Positions 48,669 to 62,815 of a DNA stretch of 64,000 nucleotides are shown piece after piece. Source of the stretch: Pseudactinotalea sp. HY158 (GTDB lineage: Bacteria; Actinomycetota; Actinomycetes; Actinomycetales; Beutenbergiaceae); the NCBI RefSeq assembly GCF_009660225.1, contig NZ_CP045920.1, positions 1,364,001-1,428,000 on the forward strand, given 5' to 3'. Positions within the stretch are counted from its first letter, which is position 1. Every line of letters starts with the position of its first letter. The notes below the pieces were generated by a model, which searched no databases, was not told the DNA's origin, and worked only from the letters and a program-made list of their open reading frames with translations. Made by a program: the position numbers and the translations under genes.

Positions 48669-51600
48669 TCAGAAGGGTGGTTCGTCGGGGTAGCGGCGGG
48701 CGTCGTCTTCCTCGGCGGCGCGGTGGGCTGCGCGGGTGGTGTCGGCGCGGTCGCTCAGGCGGGTGTCTCGGCTGTGGACGATGGCGAGGGTGTCGGGGGT
48801 GGCCTGGGACCAGTGGGCCCGGTTGGCGCGTTCCCGCTGCGGGGAGAGCGGCGCGGGCCGGGCGGGCGAGGTCGTCTCGGGCGGGGCCTCCACGCCCGGG
48901 GCACGAGTTGTGTCCGCGGCATGAGCTGCGCCGGATGCACGGGCTGTCACGATCGGGCCGGACGCGCTGGTGCCGCGGACGGTGGTGCCGAGGGCGGTGT
49001 TCTCTCGGGTGCCGGTCGTCGGGCTGGTGGCCGGCTGGATCGCTCCCGTGCCGCTGCTGGTGCCGCCGCTCGTGGCGGCGTTCTCGGTGTTTTCGTGCGT
49101 GTCGCGGTGCTCGCCCGTGCCACAGCTCCCGGCGGGTTCGGTGTGCTGAGCGGTCTCGATGCTCTCGGCGGTCTCGATGGGGCCGATGGGGCCGGTGGGG
49201 CCGGTGGTGGCCTGGGTGTCGAGGGTGCCCCAGGGGGTGCGTAGGAGGCGGATGCCGTGGGGGCCGGTCCACAGGTAGGTGCCGGCGTCGAGCTTGGCGT
49301 AGGACCAGGCCGCGTGACGCCCGCGCGAGGCGGAATCGGTGTGGGCGTGGGTCTTGAGGCGGTGATGCGCCCTGCACAGCGGGGCGAGGTTGCACGGGCA
49401 GGTCGCGCCCCCGGTCACGACCACGCCGCCGCCCTCGCCGCTCCCGCTGCCGGCGGCGCTCCCGCCGGCGTCGTGCCCGCCGTGTCCGTCGCGCCCGTCG
49501 TGTGCGGCGTGTCTGTCGTGCCTGGTGCGTGTGGTGGTGTGCCAGGCGTCGATGTGGTCGAGGTCGCAGGCGCGGGCGGTGCGGGTGCACCAGGGGAAGG
49601 CGCATCGGTCGGTGGTCAGGATGGCCTGGGTGCGCATCCGTTCGGTCGGGGTGTAGGAATCGGTCGCGAGGGGCTCGTCCAGATCGAGGACCGGGCGCAC
49701 GATGATCTCGGGCACGAAACACGACCCGGACCCACCCGCGCCGGGCAGACCGGTCCCGAGCAGACCGGTCCCAGGCAGACCGGTCCCAGGCAGACCGGTC
49801 CCAGGCAGACCGGTTCCGGGCAGCACGGTCTCGGCCAGACCGGTGCCGGGCGGTACGGTGCCGGGCCGTCCCGGGGATGCGGGCGCAGCTGTCCCGTTGA
49901 GGCACGGCCCCTCGGGCACACCCGTCCCCTGAGGGCCGGGTGCGGGTGTGCCCGGTGCCGCGGGCGCGGGTGCGGGCGGCAGGGTGGTGGGGCGGTGGAA
50001 GAGGGAGCCGAGTTCGGCGGCGGTGATGACCGCGCCGCGGGGTAGGCCGCGGGCCTCGACCCGGACCGGGACCCGGCGCAGCCGTTCACGATCGAACCCG
50101 CCACCCACGGCCCGCCCGCCGGCACCCGACACACCACGATCACCACGATCACCGGAATCGGAAAGATCACCCGGATCGCCGGGATCGCCCCGATCGCCGG
50201 GTGGTCGTGGTGGGCTGGTGGTCAGGAGTCCGGCGGGCCAGAGGTCGGCGGCCTGGAGGTGCAGGTACATCAGGATCCGGCCCCGTGGCACGCCCGCACC
50301 ACCCGTCCCCGGCGCGCCCTGATGACCCGCCGCGCTTGCCGAGCCCTGATGACCGGCCGCGCCCTGATGACCCGGGGTGCTGGATGGTTCGAAGGTTCCG
50401 GACTGCTCGGCGACCCCGGACTGCTCGGCGGCCCCGGCCTGCTCGGCCTGTTCGGCGGTGCCATCGGGCGGTGGGCAGATACGACCGAACGTGCCCGGCT
50501 CGCCCGGGCGGCCGGACTCGCCCGGGCGGACGGACTCGCCCGGGCGGACGGGGGCACCCGGGCGGACGGGGTCGCCCGGTCGGGCGGGCGTCGCGTGCGG
50601 GTCGGGCTCGCCCGGTTGGTCTGGTTGGGCTGGTTGGTCGGTGCCGGTGGGGGTGCAGCCGGGCAGGGGTGTGTCGCCGTAGCGGGCGCGGGCGAGGTCG
50701 CCCAGGGCGTAGGCGCGTAGGTCTCCGGCGGGCAGGTCCCAGCCCTGGGCCTGGATCATGCCGGCGAGGTGATCGATCACGTCCTGCAGGATCCGGCCAT
50801 CGGCCGCGGGTAGGACCGCGTGCATGCGCGAGTCCCCGGTGGCGGTCTCGGCGTGGGTGAAGGTGACATCCCGAGCCGGGCCCTGATCGGCGGCTTGTTC
50901 GGCGGCCTCGTACTCGGTGGGCATGTGCCGGATGAGGGCCTCCTTGATCAGCCCATCGAGCTGGGAACGCCCGAAGTTCAACGGCACGAGCGAGAGCTGG
51001 GAGTCGACGAACCCGCAGGCCTCGACCGACAGGAACAGGGTCGCCGCCGCGATCTGACGGGCCCGCCAGACCCGCACCCGCCCGGCCAGGGCCCGGGCGA
51101 ACAGCAGCGGGAGCCGGGTACGTAACTGTTCGGCCTCGAGCAGGAGACGCTGGGCGGCGTCCAGGCCCATCCCGGCCCCGGCCGCGAACGTGGAGATCGA
51201 GTACTCCTCCACCGTCCACAACCCCCGCTGCCCCGATCCCACACCCGGAACCAGATCCGCGGCCGTCAACGGATGCGACGCCGGATCCGTAGCACGATCC
51301 AGCACGCTCGTCACGCCGTCGGGACCATCGCTGCTGCTCCGGCTGCCGCTCCTCCGGGTGTTCGTGTTGTTGTTGGCGGCGGCGGTGTGGATCGCGGTGA
51401 TCTCGCGTTGGCGGGCGTCGTGATCGATCTGGTCCCATTCGGCCTTCTGGGCCAGGGTGGCCTCCACGACCAGCGGGGGCAGATGGGCCAGGGTGTCCTC
51501 ACCCTCGTCCTCGGCCGCGATCACATACGGATGATGCTCGACCCACATCGCCGCCAACGCGAGCCGCTCGATCATCACCTCGTCCATGACCTCCCGGCCC

Positions 51601-51695
51601 CGACGCAGCCGGGCGAGCATGGCCGAATCATCGACCACCTCCCGCTCGAACCGCTGAAGTTCCATAGAAAACATCGTCCCAGCACCCACCGACAT
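48669..51695 (-). CDS. DUF222/HNH endonuclease-type protein with large low-complexity expansions
   Basis: 1008 residues, about twice the usual DUF222-HNH length. The N-terminal DUF222 domain is seen in SISTFAAGAGMGLDAAQRLL, RVWRARQIAAATLFLS and RDVTFTHAETATGDSRMHAV. The HNH domain is near 695-785: CAFPWCTRTARACDLDHIDAWH, then CNLAPLCRAHHRLKTH, with the zinc cysteines and catalytic His. Between and after them are runs such as RPGESVRPGESGRPGEPG, PGTGLPGTGLPGTGLPG and GDPGDPGDLSDSGDRGDRG. Such genes (REP13E12-like) are multi-copy in Micrococcales and of unknown role. An ATG at 51674 or 51665 could be the true start. Confidence 0.85.
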   Translation of the reverse strand: MSVGAGTMFSMELQRFEREVVDDSAMLARLRRGREVMDEVMIERLALAAMWVEHHPYVIAAEDEGEDTLAHLPPLVVEATLAQKAEWDQIDHDARQREITAIHTAAANNNTNTRRSGSRSSSDGPDGVTSVLDRATDPASHPLTAADLVPGVGSGQRGLWTVEEYSISTFAAGAGMGLDAAQRLLLEAEQLRTRLPLLFARALAGRVRVWRARQIAAATLFLSVEACGFVDSQLSLVPLNFGRSQLDGLIKEALIRHMPTEYEAAEQAADQGPARDVTFTHAETATGDSRMHAVLPAADGRILQDVIDHLAGMIQAQGWDLPAGDLRAYALGDLARARYGDTPLPGCTPTGTDQPAQPDQPGEPDPHATPARPGDPVRPGAPVRPGESVRPGESGRPGEPGTFGRICPPPDGTAEQAEQAGAAEQSGVAEQSGTFEPSSTPGHQGAAGHQGSASAAGHQGAPGTGGAGVPRGRILMYLHLQAADLWPAGLLTTSPPRPPGDRGDPGDPGDLSDSGDRGDRGVSGAGGRAVGGGFDRERLRRVPVRVEARGLPRGAVITAAELGSLFHRPTTLPPAPAPAAPGTPAPGPQGTGVPEGPCLNGTAAPASPGRPGTVPPGTGLAETVLPGTGLPGTGLPGTGLPGTGLLGTGLPGAGGSGSCFVPEIIVRPVLDLDEPLATDSYTPTERMRTQAILTTDRCAFPWCTRTARACDLDHIDAWHTTTRTRHDRHAAHDGRDGHGGHDAGGSAAGSGSGEGGGVVVTGGATCPCNLAPLCRAHHRLKTHAHTDSASRGRHAAWSYAKLDAGTYLWTGPHGIRLLRTPWGTLDTQATTGPTGPIGPIETAESIETAQHTEPAGSCGTGEHRDTHENTENAATSGGTSSGTGAIQPATSPTTGTRENTALGTTVRGTSASGPIVTARASGAAHAADTTRAPGVEAPPETTSPARPAPLSPQRERANRAHWSQATPDTLAIVHSRDTRLSDRADTTRAAHRAAEEDDARRYPDEPPF
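49740..49860. repeat. 15-bp tandem repeats in the HNH gene
   Basis: The unit ACCGGTCCCAGGCAG recurs with small changes about six to eight times and encodes the (Gly-Thr-Gly-Leu-Pro) run before the HNH domain. Confidence 0.85.
50500..50590. repeat. Tandem repeats in the HNH gene, Arg-Pro-Gly-Glu region
   Basis: GCCCGGGCGGACGGACTC-like units repeat about four to five times and encode VRPGESVRPGES and similar collagen-like segments. Confidence 0.8.
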
Positions 51696-52242
51696 TCCCC
51701 CGAGACACCATCGGTGACTCGGTGACTCGGGGACTTAGCGAATCGGCGACTCGGCAACGGGTTGCGTCCGGTGGGGGTCGCGGGCCGGAGTTCGTGACCC
51801 TCGGCCGCACGGCTGCGGGACGCGGCTGGCCGGGACGAGGCCGGCGACGGGCCAGTGCATGCCGGCTCGTTCGGAGGGTCGTTCGACGATGGTGTCGCAG
51901 CCGGACTCGACCGGGCCGGACTCGACCGGGCCGGAGCCGAGGGGAGACGCATGGCGGGAGCCCGCACCTGCGCGACCGGCCCGAGCGGGCACGACCGGCG
52001 GACGCGAGCGCGCACGGAATCGGTGCCGGCACGATGCCGAGAGCAGGAGGTAGGAGAGCCGAACCCGCAAATCCGCGGGTACACCGAGGGACGCGCTGCA
52101 TTCCGCGACGGAGGAGACCGACGAAACCCGCGGGCCGTCGTCCCCACGCGAGCGCCGTCGGACCGAACCACACGCGGACGGATCGTGCGCGACTCGACTC
52201 CGGTCGACGGAGCCGAGTCGAGTCGAGCAGCACCGGCGGGAC
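51696..52242. other. Gene-free stretch between the HNH gene and phosphoketolase
   Basis: 547 bp. Open frames exist on both strands, but they are Arg/Pro/Ser-rich, lack ribosome binding sites and do not resemble any family. Visible structures are a short run of GGTGACTC-type repeats near 51710, a 15-bp duplication (GGACTCGACCGGGCC) near 51902, and the hairpin at 52190-52225. It could also hold the HNH gene promoter. Confidence 0.6.
52190..52225 (-). terminator. Imperfect hairpin downstream of phosphoketolase
   Basis: CGACTCGACTCCG at 52190-52202 pairs with CGGAGCCGAGTCGAGTCG at 52208-52225 apart from a 5-nt bulge, 17 bp beyond the xfp stop on the minus strand. Confidence 0.6.
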
Positions 52243-54594
52243 TCACGCGGGCCAGGTCCACTCCCTGATCTCGGGAGGATCCTCGCCGTGGGCGCGCGTG
52301 TACGCCCGGGCCGTCGTGCGCGCGTCGGCCATCTCCTGGCGCAGCTCGGCCGCGCGAGTGCCGAGCCCCGGCACTCGGTCGATCACGTCCATCACCAAGT
52401 GGAACCGGTCGAGCTCGTTGAGCATGACCATGTCGAACGGGGTGGTCGTGGTGCCCTCCTCCTTGTAGCCGCGCACGTGGATCCGGGAGTGGTTCGTGCG
52501 CCGGTAGGTGAGCCGGTGGATGAGCCACGGATACCCGTGATAGGCGAACACCACGTGCTTGTCCGTGGTGAACAGCGAGTCGAATTCCCGGCCGGGGAGC
52601 CCGTGCGGATGCTCCCGCTCGTCCTGGAGGCGCATGAGGTCGACCACGTTGATCACGCGGACCCGCAGCTCCGGGAGACGGGTGCGCAGCAGGTCGGCGG
52701 CCGCGAGGGTCTCGAGCGTCGGCACGTCTCCCGCGCACGCGAGGACGACGTCGGGGTCGCCGGCATCGTTGCTCGCCCACGGCCAGATCCCGATTCCCCG
52801 GGTGCAGTGCGCGACCGCCTCCTCGATCGTGAGCCACTGGGGCTGCGGCTGCTTGCCCGCGACCACCACGTTGACGTAGTCGCGGCTGCGGAGGCAGTGA
52901 TCGTAGGTGCTGAGCAGCGTGTTCGCATCCGGTGGGAGATACACCCGGATCACGTCCGCCTTCTTGTTCACCACGTGATCGATGAAACCCGGGTCCTGGT
53001 GGCTGAAGCCGTTGTGATCCTGGCGCCACACGTGCGAGGAGAGGAGGTAGTTGAGCGAGGGGATCGGCATCCGCCACGGCAGGGTGCGGGTGACCTTGAG
53101 CCACTTGGCGTGCTGATTGAACATGGAGTCGACGATGTGCACGAACGCCTCGTAGCTGTTGAACAGGCCGTGTCGGCCCGTGAGCAGGTAACCCTCGAGC
53201 CAGCCCTGGCACAGATGCTCCGAGAGCACCTCCAGCACCCGCCCGGTCGGGGTCAGGTCGGCATCGCCGGGCAGGCGGTCCCCGATCCACGCCTTCCCGC
53301 CGGCCTCGATCGTGGCATCGAGCCGGTTCGAGGCCGTCTCGTCCGCGCCGACGATGCGGAAGTTGTCCGGGTTGCGCCGCACGACCTCGGCGAGCCAGCC
53401 GCCCAGCACCCGCGTGGCCTCGGCGACCGCCCCGCCCGGGGCGGGCACGTCGACGGCGTACTCCCGGAAGTCCGGGAGGTGGAGGTCGCGGGTGAGATGG
53501 CCGCCGTTCGTGTGGGGATTGGCGCTCATGCGCCGCGTGCCGGTGGGATTGAGGCGGCGGGGCAACTCGGCGAGGCGCCCGTCGGCGTCGAACAACTCCT
53601 CGGGCCGGTAGCTGCGCATCCACTCCTCGAGCCGGCGGCGATGCGCGGCGTTCTCGCGCACCCCACTGAGCGGCACCTGGTGTGCTCGATGGGTGTTCTC
53701 GACCGGGGTGCCGTCGACCTCCCGCGGCCCGGTCCAGCCCTTCGGCGTGGCGAACACGAGGACCGGCCACGCCGGCCGGATCGTCTCCCCGCCGGCGCGG
53801 GCCGCGTGTTGGATACGGGCGATCTCGTCGAGCACCTGGTCCAGCACCTGCGCGAACCGCGTGTGGACGGCGCGCGGGTCCTCCCCGTCGAAGCCGCCCG
53901 AGAACCAGTACGGCCGGTAGCCGTAGCCGGTGAGCAGCGCGGTCAGCTCCTCCGGTGAGATGCGGGCCAGCACCGCCGGATTGGCGATCTTGTAGCCGTT
54001 GAGGTGCAGGATCGGCAGCACGGCGCCGTCGGTGACCGGGTCGAGGAACTTGTTGGAGTGCCAGGAGGCGGCGAGCGGCCCGGTCTCCGCCTCGCCGTCG
54101 CCGATGACCGCGGCCACGATCAGGCCGGGGTTGTCGAAGGCCGCACCGTAGGCGTGGGCGAGGGAGTAGCCCAGTTCCCCGCCCTCGTGGATGGAGCCGG
54201 GCGTCTCGGGCGCGACGTGGCTGGGGATCCCCCCGGGGAAGGAGAACTGTCGGAAGAGCGCGCGCATCCCCTCGGCGTCGTCCCCGACCGCCGAGTAGAT
54301 CTCGCTGTAGGTTCCCTCGAGCCACGCGGCCGACACGAGCGACGGGCCGCCGTGGCCCGGACCGGAGACATAGAACATGTCGAGGTCCCGTTCGATGATC
54401 GCCCGGTTCAGGTGCGCGTACAGGAAGTTCTGCCCGGGGGAGGTGCCCCAGTGCCCGAGGAGTCGGGGTTTGATGTGCTCGGCTCGCAACGGCTCCCGCA
54501 GGAGCGGGTTGTCGAGCAGGTAGATCTGCCCGACCGAGAGATAGTTCGCGGCCCGCCACCAGGCATCGAGCGCAGCCACCTGTGTCTGATCCAT
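52243..54594 (-). CDS. xfp: Xylulose-5-phosphate/fructose-6-phosphate phosphoketolase
   Basis: 783 residues, the normal length of a phosphoketolase. It splits xylulose 5-phosphate (and/or fructose 6-phosphate) with phosphate to acetyl phosphate, using thiamine diphosphate. Diagnostic parts are [39 protein letters not shown], the cofactor motif [38 protein letters not shown] and [14 protein letters not shown]. No acetate kinase or phosphotransacetylase gene is adjacent. GATGGT lies 6 nt before the ATG. Confidence 0.96.
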   Translation of the reverse strand: MDQTQVAALDAWWRAANYLSVGQIYLLDNPLLREPLRAEHIKPRLLGHWGTSPGQNFLYAHLNRAIIERDLDMFYVSGPGHGGPSLVSAAWLEGTYSEIYSAVGDDAEGMRALFRQFSFPGGIPSHVAPETPGSIHEGGELGYSLAHAYGAAFDNPGLIVAAVIGDGEAETGPLAASWHSNKFLDPVTDGAVLPILHLNGYKIANPAVLARISPEELTALLTGYGYRPYWFSGGFDGEDPRAVHTRFAQVLDQVLDEIARIQHAARAGGETIRPAWPVLVFATPKGWTGPREVDGTPVENTHRAHQVPLSGVRENAAHRRRLEEWMRSYRPEELFDADGRLAELPRRLNPTGTRRMSANPHTNGGHLTRDLHLPDFREYAVDVPAPGGAVAEATRVLGGWLAEVVRRNPDNFRIVGADETASNRLDATIEAGGKAWIGDRLPGDADLTPTGRVLEVLSEHLCQGWLEGYLLTGRHGLFNSYEAFVHIVDSMFNQHAKWLKVTRTLPWRMPIPSLNYLLSSHVWRQDHNGFSHQDPGFIDHVVNKKADVIRVYLPPDANTLLSTYDHCLRSRDYVNVVVAGKQPQPQWLTIEEAVAHCTRGIGIWPWASNDAGDPDVVLACAGDVPTLETLAAADLLRTRLPELRVRVINVVDLMRLQDEREHPHGLPGREFDSLFTTDKHVVFAYHGYPWLIHRLTYRRTNHSRIHVRGYKEEGTTTTPFDMVMLNELDRFHLVMDVIDRVPGLGTRAAELRQEMADARTTARAYTRAHGEDPPEIREWTWPA

Positions 54595-54718
54595 CCGTCC
54601 ACCATCGCGCGCCGGGCCCGGCCGGACCAGGGGGAGGGGGCTGGAAAAACGGCCCGTCCGCGGGATGCGACTAGGCTGGCGGGGCGTACATGGGCCGAGA
54701 CGAACGTGGGAGAACCGG

Positions 54719-55431
54719 TTGCCTCAACTTGACAGCAGCGTCCGGGCGGAGGAATCCGCCGTCGCCGAGCAGCGACTGCCGGCGGCCGTCCTGTGGGACA
54801 TGGACGGCACGCTCATCGACACCGAACCGCAGTGGATCGGCGCCGAGATGGCGCTCTCCCGCGCCCATGGGGGCACGTGGGACGAGGGCCTGGCCATGGA
54901 GCTCATCGGCAAGGCGCTCACCGACAGCGCCGCCCTGCTGCGCGAGCGCGCCGGGATTCCGCTCGGAGACGAGGAGCTCGTCGAGGCCCTCATCGGGCAG
55001 GTCGTCGAGAAGGTCCGCGCGGGCGAGGCCGCCTGGCGGCCCGGAGCAGTCGAGCTGCTCGCGGCCCTGCGGGCGGCCGGCGTCCCCTGCGTGCTCGTGA
55101 CGATGTCCTATGCCCGGCTCGCGGACGTGGTCGTCGACATGCTTCCCCCGGGCAGCTTCGCGGCGCGCGTCACCGGCGACATGGTCACCCGCGGCAAGCC
55201 GCACCCGGAGCCGTACCTGACCGCGGCCGAACGCATCGGGGTCGACATCGCCGACTGCGTGGCGATCGAGGACTCCGTCCCCGGCGTCGCATCGGCGCTC
55301 GCCTCGGGCGCCCGGGTCCTCGGGGTGCCGGCGCACGTGCCCCTGCAGGCGGAGCCGGGCGTGCGGATCATCGAGACCCTCGCCCGCGTGGCGCCCACCG
55401 ATCTCCTCCCGCTCACGGATCCCGACGCCGC

Positions 55432-55435
<4 letters not shown>
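54719..55435 (+). CDS. HAD-superfamily hydrolase (beta-phosphoglucomutase/phosphatase-like)
   Basis: 238 residues from a TTG start. Motif I is [12 protein letters not shown], motif II is [10 protein letters not shown] (Thr), the lysine is in [11 protein letters not shown], and motif IV is [17 protein letters not shown]. The cap domain is helical (subclass IA). Substrate unknown. The TTG is chosen for the GGGAG at 6-7 nt and because TAGGCT at 54672-54677 would place the transcript start downstream of the ATG at 54665, the alternative start. The stop overlaps the protease start (ATGA). Confidence 0.8.
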
Positions 55436-59419
<3,984 letters not shown>

Positions 59420-59423
<4 letters not shown>

Positions 59424-61060
59424 CCGTCCGCCGGATCATGGGGATCGAGACCGAGTACGGCGTCGTCGGCGTGGGCGATCCCTGGGCGAATCCCATGCTC
59501 ATGAGCGCCCAGCTCGTCACGGCCTACGCGGCCGCGGTCGGTCTGGGGCGGGCGCGCTGGGACTTCCACGACGAGGATCCCCTGAACGACGCGCGCGGCT
59601 TCCGGCTCGACCGGGCGGCGGCGCACCCCAGCCAGCTCACGGACGGTGACGCTGGTGACGCCGGTGACACCGGCGACGCAGCCGACCCGCCGCAGGTGTG
59701 GGGCACGGTGACCCAGCGCCGCCGCGCGGACGAGGCGGGTCGGGGCGAACTCACCTCAAACGTCATCCTCCCGAACGGCGCCCGCTACTACGTCGACCAC
59801 GCCCATCCCGAGTACTCGGGCCCGGAGGTCACCGGCCCGGGCGATCTCGTGCGCTGGGACCGAGCGGGCGACGAGATCCTGCTGCGCTCCTCGCGGCTGC
59901 TGGCCCAGTACCCCGGCCTGCCGCCCGTGGCGCTGTACAAGAACAACACCGACGGCAAGGGCGCCTCCTACGGCACCCACGAGAACTACCTCGTCGACCG
60001 GGGCGTGCCGTTCGCCGACATCGTCTCGGTGCTCACCCCGTTCCTGCTCAGCCGGCCGATCTTCTGCGGCGCCGGCCGGGTCGGCCTCGGTCAGCGCGGC
60101 GAGCGGGCGGGCTTCCAACTGAGTCAGCGCGCCGACTTCATCGAGGCCGAGGTCGGACTCGAGACGACGCTGCGGCGCCCGATCATCAACACCCGCGACG
60201 AGCCGCACGCCGACCCGGACCGCTATCGGCGCCTGCACGTGATCGTCGGCGATGCGAACCTCGTACAGCCCTCGACCCTCCTCAAGGCGGGCACCACCTC
60301 GCTCGTGCTGTGGCTCCTCGAGACCGGCGGCGTGCCGCCGGAGCTGTGGAACCTGCACCTGGCCGACCCCGTCGGCGCCGCGGGCACGATCAGCCACGAC
60401 CTGACCCTGACCGCGGCCGTTCCCACGACCGACGGCCGGGAGCTCACCGCCCTCGAGATCCAGCGGATCTATCTGGGCGCCGTCCGCGACCGGCTCGCCG
60501 CCGAGGCGGCCCGGCCCGGGGCCCCGGCCACCGACCCCGAGACCGCCGAGGTGATGCGCCGCTGGGCCGACGTGCTCGACCGGCTCGAGGTCGACGTCCT
60601 CAGCTGCGCCCGGGACGTCGAATGGGTGGCGAAGTATCGACTGCTCGAGGGGATGCGCACCCGGGACGGACTCGACTGGGACAGCCCTCGGCTCGCCGCC
60701 CTCGACCTGCAATGGTCGGACCTGCGGCCCGAGAAGGGGATCTATCACACCCTCGAGCGAGCCGGCGCGGTCGAGGTGCTCGTGACCGCGGAGGAGGCCG
60801 CCGCCGCGATCTCGGTCGCCCCCGAGGACACCCGCGCCTACTTCCGAGGCGAGTGCATCCGCCGCTACGGCGACGAGATCGACTCCGCGAACTGGGACGC
60901 GGTCGTGTTCGACCTCCCGGGCGAGGAGAATCTGCACCGCATTCCGATGCCCGAACCCCACCGTGGCACCCGCGGTCACGTGCACGACCTGCTCACCACG
61001 AGCCCGACCGCGACCGACCTCGTGGCCGCGCTGCGGGAGGCGTCCGACCCGGGGGCGTGA
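59420..61060 (+). CDS. dop: Deamidase/depupylase of Pup (Dop)
   Basis: 546 residues, against about 500 in mycobacteria. The ATP/metal motif is [12 protein letters not shown], then [15 protein letters not shown] with the catalytic Asp, [38 protein letters not shown] and [14 protein letters not shown]. It converts the Pup C-terminal Gln to Glu and removes Pup from proteins. The extra length lies mainly in the loop between residues ~70 and 115, with a [13 protein letters not shown] run, where the regulatory Dop-loop is found. GTG start inside the mpa stop. Confidence 0.96.
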
Positions 61061-61095
61061 GCGTCTAGGATCAGAGGGAGAACTAAGGAGGAATC

Positions 61096-61275
61096 GTGGC
61101 CCAGAGATTCGAGAAGCCGCGTCCGCCCGAGGACGATGCGGCGGTCCCACCCCCGCCCACGGCGGCCCAGGCGCGCGATGTCGAGGTCGATTCCCTGCTG
61201 TCGGAGATCGACGACGTGCTGGAGACCAACGCGGAGTCCTTCGTCCGCGGGTTCGTGCAGAAGGGCGGCCAGTGA
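61096..61275 (+). CDS. pup: Prokaryotic ubiquitin-like protein Pup
   Basis: 59 residues with the GTG start after AAGGAGG. The N-terminal half is disordered, Pro/Ala-rich and acidic ([16 protein letters not shown]); the C-terminal half forms the helix that binds Mpa ([20 protein letters not shown]) and ends GFVQKGGQ. The last residue is Gln, so Dop must deamidate it to Glu before PafA can ligate it to lysines. It is missed in many gene sets because of its size. The stop overlaps the prcB start (GTGA). Confidence 0.97.
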   Translation: MAQRFEKPRPPEDDAAVPPPPTAAQARDVEVDSLLSEIDDVLETNAESFVRGFVQKGGQ

Positions 61276-62099
61276 GTCCGCTGCCACCGGATCGGCTGCC
61301 GGCGAGCTTCCTCACCCCCGGCAGCTCCTCCTTCGTGGACTTCCTCGGCGCCCACGCCCCCGAGCTGCTGCCGCAAGCCGCCGACGCCCGCGCCGCGGCC
61401 CCGACGACCGCGCACGCGACGACGATCGTCGCGCTCACCTACGCCGGCGGCGTGGTCATGGCCGGTGACCGGCGCGCCACGATGGGCACGGCGATCGCGC
61501 ACCGGCAGATCGAGAAGGTGTTCCCCGCCGACGAGTTCTCGGCGATCGGGATCGCCGGCACGGCCGGGCTGGCGATCGACCTCGTGCGCCTCTTCCAGCT
61601 CGAGCTCGAGCACTACGAGAAGATCGAGGGCTCGCTCCTGTCCCTCGAGGGCAAGGCGAATCGGCTCGCGACCATGGTCCGCGCGAACCTTCCGCTCGCG
61701 CTCCAGGGCCTCGCGGCCGTGCCGCTCTTCGGCGGCTACGACGAGGGCCGCGGCATCGGCCGCATCTTCTCCTACGACGTGGTCGGCGGGCGGTACGAGG
61801 AGCAGGACCACCACAGCGTGGGCTCCGGCTCGGTGTATGCGCGCGGCTCCCTGAAGAAGCAGTGGAGCCCCGGCATGGGCGCCGCGGAGGCGATCGAGGT
61901 GGCCCTGCACGCGCTCGTCGACGCGGCCGACGAGGACTCCGCCACCGGCGGCCCGGACGCCGCCCGCGGCATCTACCCGATGGTCGCCACCGTGAGCGCC
62001 GAGGGGTACCGGCCCGTGACGCAGGCCGACCTGGCCGCCTCCACCGACCGGATCGAGCGCGCCCGGGCCGCCCGGCCCGAGCGCGGGGGAGCCTCATGA
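61272..62099 (+). CDS. prcB: 20S proteasome beta subunit PrcB
   Basis: 275 residues. A propeptide of 49 residues is followed by the active-site Thr50 in [21 protein letters not shown], the conserved start of the mature subunit; [21 protein letters not shown] and [13 protein letters not shown] follow. It forms the proteolytic inner rings. The GTG start overlaps the pup stop, and the stop overlaps prcA. The C-terminus is Arg/Ala-rich. Confidence 0.96.
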   Translation: MSPLPPDRLPASFLTPGSSSFVDFLGAHAPELLPQAADARAAAPTTAHATTIVALTYAGGVVMAGDRRATMGTAIAHRQIEKVFPADEFSAIGIAGTAGLAIDLVRLFQLELEHYEKIEGSLLSLEGKANRLATMVRANLPLALQGLAAVPLFGGYDEGRGIGRIFSYDVVGGRYEEQDHHSVGSGSVYARGSLKKQWSPGMGAAEAIEVALHALVDAADEDSATGGPDAARGIYPMVATVSAEGYRPVTQADLAASTDRIERARAARPERGGAS

Positions 62100-62815
62100 C
62101 CCAGCCGTTCTACGTCTCGCCCGAACAACTGATGAAGGACCGGGCGGACTTCGCCCGGAAGGGGATCGCCCGGGGCCGCTCCGTCGTCGTCGTCGGCTAC
62201 GACGGCGGGATCGCCTTCGCCACCGAGAACCCCTCCCGGGCGCTGCACAAGATCAGCGAGATCTACGACCGGATCGGCTTCGCCGCCGTGGGCAAGTACA
62301 ACGAGTTCGAGAACCTGCGGGTGGCGGGAGTGCGCTACGCCGACCTGCGAGGCTACTCCTACGATCGAGCCGACGTCACCGCCCGGGGCCTGGCCAACGC
62401 CTACGCCCAGACGCTCGGATCGGTCTTCACCACGGAGGCGAAGCCGCTCGAGGTGGAGATCGCCGTCGCCGAGGTGGGCCCGGCCCAGTCCGAGGACCAG
62501 ATATACCGGCTCTCCTACGACGGCTCGGTCGCCGACGAGAACGGGTACCTGGTCATGGGCGGGGACGCCCAGCGGCTCGGCGTCCGGCTCGGCGAGGGCT
62601 GGCGCCCCGGCCTCACGCTCGCCGAGGCGCTGCGCCTCGCGCTCGCGACGCTGGGCGCAGGCCCGGGCGCGAGCGGGGCCGAGGAGGAGCCGCGCCGGCT
62701 CGCCGCCGAGGTCGTCGAGGCGGCGGTGCTCGACCGGTCCCGGCTGCGCCGGTCGTTCCGACGGCTCCGGCCCGAGGAGATCACCGGCCTGATCGTGGAG
62801 CCCGAGGGCGCATGA
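62096..62815 (+). CDS. prcA: 20S proteasome alpha subunit PrcA
   Basis: 239 residues. The N-terminal gate region is [20 protein letters not shown], followed by [38 protein letters not shown] and [11 protein letters not shown]. It forms the outer rings and the gate that docks Mpa. The C-terminal ~25 residues are basic then acidic. Overlaps prcB and pafA by four bases each. Confidence 0.96.
   Translation: MTQPFYVSPEQLMKDRADFARKGIARGRSVVVVGYDGGIAFATENPSRALHKISEIYDRIGFAAVGKYNEFENLRVAGVRYADLRGYSYDRADVTARGLANAYAQTLGSVFTTEAKPLEVEIAVAEVGPAQSEDQIYRLSYDGSVADENGYLVMGGDAQRLGVRLGEGWRPGLTLAEALRLALATLGAGPGASGAEEEPRRLAAEVVEAAVLDRSRLRRSFRRLRPEEITGLIVEPEGA

Noticed and set aside
49740-50590. Repeat arrays in the HNH gene considered as intergenic repeats or a CRISPR.
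   Set aside because: They are in frame within one long coding sequence and encode regular low-complexity protein segments without spacers.
51628-52233. A 201-codon minus-strand frame in the gap between the HNH gene and phosphoketolase.
   Set aside because: Arg/Pro/Ser-rich, no ribosome binding site, no family pattern, and it runs into the HNH gene in a different frame.
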